Assembly (NCBI GenBank): GCA_031404155.1 | Contig: JANNGZ010000251.1 | Coordinates: 1 to 6,630, forward strand | DNA: 6,630 nt | Source: JANNGZ01 sp031404155 | GTDB lineage: Bacteria > Pseudomonadota > Gammaproteobacteria > Burkholderiales > Burkholderiaceae_C | Direction: 5' to 3' | Notes under the pieces: model-generated | Seen by the model: only the letters and a program-made list of their open reading frames with translations | Told to the model about the DNA's origin: nothing | Databases searched by the model: none | Program-made: the position numbers and the translations under genes | Shown here: piece by piece, positions 5,789-6,630 of the stretch | Layout: every line of letters begins with the position of its first letter | Position numbering within the stretch: the first letter of the stretch is position 1

Positions 5789-6630
5789 GTGCAAGGCTCG
5801 GCATGGCCGCACATCCCCGTCCTGCTCCACGAAGCCACGGACGCACTCGTGACGCAGGCGGACGGCCTTTACGTGGACGGCACCTTCGGCCGCGGTGGCC
5901 ACTCGCGTGCGTTGCTCGCGAAGCTGTCGGCCGCGGGGCGCCTGATGGCCTTCGACAAGGACCCGGAAGCGGTGGCCGCTGCGCGCGAGGGCGAGTCACG
6001 CATCGACGACCCGCGCTTCGAGATCCACCACGAAAGTTTTGTGGCAATGGGTTCGTGGCTCGAACCGGCTTCGGTCAGCGGCGTGCTGCTCGACCTGGGC
6101 GTGAGCTCGCCGCAGATCGACAACCCCGAACGCGGCTTCAGCTTCCGTTTCGACGGCCCGCTGGACATGCGCATGGACACCACCCGCGGCGAGAGCGCCG
6201 CGGATTTTTTGGCCCGCGCTGACGAGCGCCTCATTGCACAGGTGATCCGCGACTATGGGGAAGAACGGTTTGCTGTTCAGATTGCAAAGGCGCTTGTTGC
6301 TCGCCGGGAGGGCGGGCGTGCTGTTCGAACCACAGCTGAACTTTCCGAAGTCGTGGCTCGTGCGGTCAAAACCCGCGAGCCGGGCCAGGACCCTGCAACG
6401 CGCACATTTCAAGCTCTTCGGATTCACCTCAACGCCGAGCTTGAAGAGCTCGAGCAGGGGCTGAACGCGGCGCTTTCATTGCTCGCCCCCAACGCACGCC
6501 TGGCCGTGATCAGCTTCCACTCGCTCGAGGACCGCATCGTCAAGACCTTCATCGCGCGCCATGGCCGCGGCGAGGTCGACCGCCGCGTGCCTATGGCCGA
6601 GCCCAAGCCGGCCCTGCTGCAAATGCTCAC
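5789..6630 (+). CDS. rsmH: 16S rRNA (cytosine(1402)-N(4))-methyltransferase RsmH, 3' end outside window
   Basis: RsmH (MraW) uses S-adenosylmethionine to methylate N4 of C1402 in the ribosomal P site of 16S rRNA; it acts in the cytoplasm. The first 280 codons are present without frameshift. Visible motifs are the SAM-binding loop VDGTFGRGGHS at residues 29-39, AFDKDPEA at 54-61, LLDLGVSSPQID at 100-111, GFSFRFDGPLDMRMD at 116-130, RTFQALRIHLN at 205-215 and ISFHSLEDRIVK at 241-252. Family members have about 310 residues, so roughly 30 are missing. The GTG at 5789 is chosen because the reading starts directly with the conserved HIPVLLHEA segment. A GAGG site at 5778-5781 overlaps the mraZ stop 7 bases upstream. 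The ATG at 5803 is in another frame. Codons for residues about 139-218 use far more A/T-ending triplets than the rest of the gene. Confidence 0.96.
   Translation, partial: MQGSAWPHIPVLLHEATDALVTQADGLYVDGTFGRGGHSRALLAKLSAAGRLMAFDKDPEAVAAAREGESRIDDPRFEIHHESFVAMGSWLEPASVSGVLLDLGVSSPQIDNPERGFSFRFDGPLDMRMDTTRGESAADFLARADERLIAQVIRDYGEERFAVQIAKALVARREGGRAVRTTAELSEVVARAVKTREPGQDPATRTFQALRIHLNAELEELEQGLNAALSLLAPNARLAVISFHSLEDRIVKTFIARHGRGEVDRRVPMAEPKPALLQML

Overview
The window looks like a high-GC betaproteobacterium, most likely of the order Burkholderiales. Codons end mostly in G or C. The mraZ product begins MFQG when read from the GTG at 5351, a start typical of the Burkholderiales family members, and mraZ is followed directly by rsmH. 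This placement is by recognition, not by a database search.

Two unrelated blocks meet here. Bases 1-5080 hold a catabolic-looking accessory cluster. A minus-strand operon reads, in transcription order: a zinc-dependent histidinol-dehydrogenase-family enzyme resembling the sulfopropanediol dehydrogenase (HpsN) branch (3863-2553), a short-chain dehydrogenase (SDR) lacking its catalytic middle (2543-2178), a LacI-family repressor with an unusual repetitive tail (2142-964), and a two-domain NTF2/SnoaL-like protein cut by the window edge (953-1). Spacings are 9, 35 and 10 bases. A second two-domain SnoaL-like protein (4058-5080) is transcribed divergently. The 194-base divergent region carries two related 16-bp near-palindromes of LacI-operator type, one near each flanking gene. 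The simplest model is one LacI-controlled regulon in which the dehydrogenases oxidise an alcohol or polyol-like substrate and the SnoaL-like proteins isomerise, cyclise or hydrolyse an intermediate. The substrate cannot be read from the sequence, and no transporter is visible.

Bases 5081-5350 are non-coding and become AT-rich. They hold overlapping inverted repeats, then a good sigma70-type promoter whose -10 box overlaps three 10-bp-period direct repeats, the expected MraZ autoregulatory box. From 5351 onward lies the start of the division and cell wall (dcw) cluster: mraZ and the first 280 codons of rsmH, which runs off the right edge.

The main points for follow-up are the paired operators that define an uncharacterised regulon, the SDR with an in-frame loss of its active site, the eight-unit 12-bp minisatellite coding the repressor tail, and the four related NTF2-like domains in two flanking genes.
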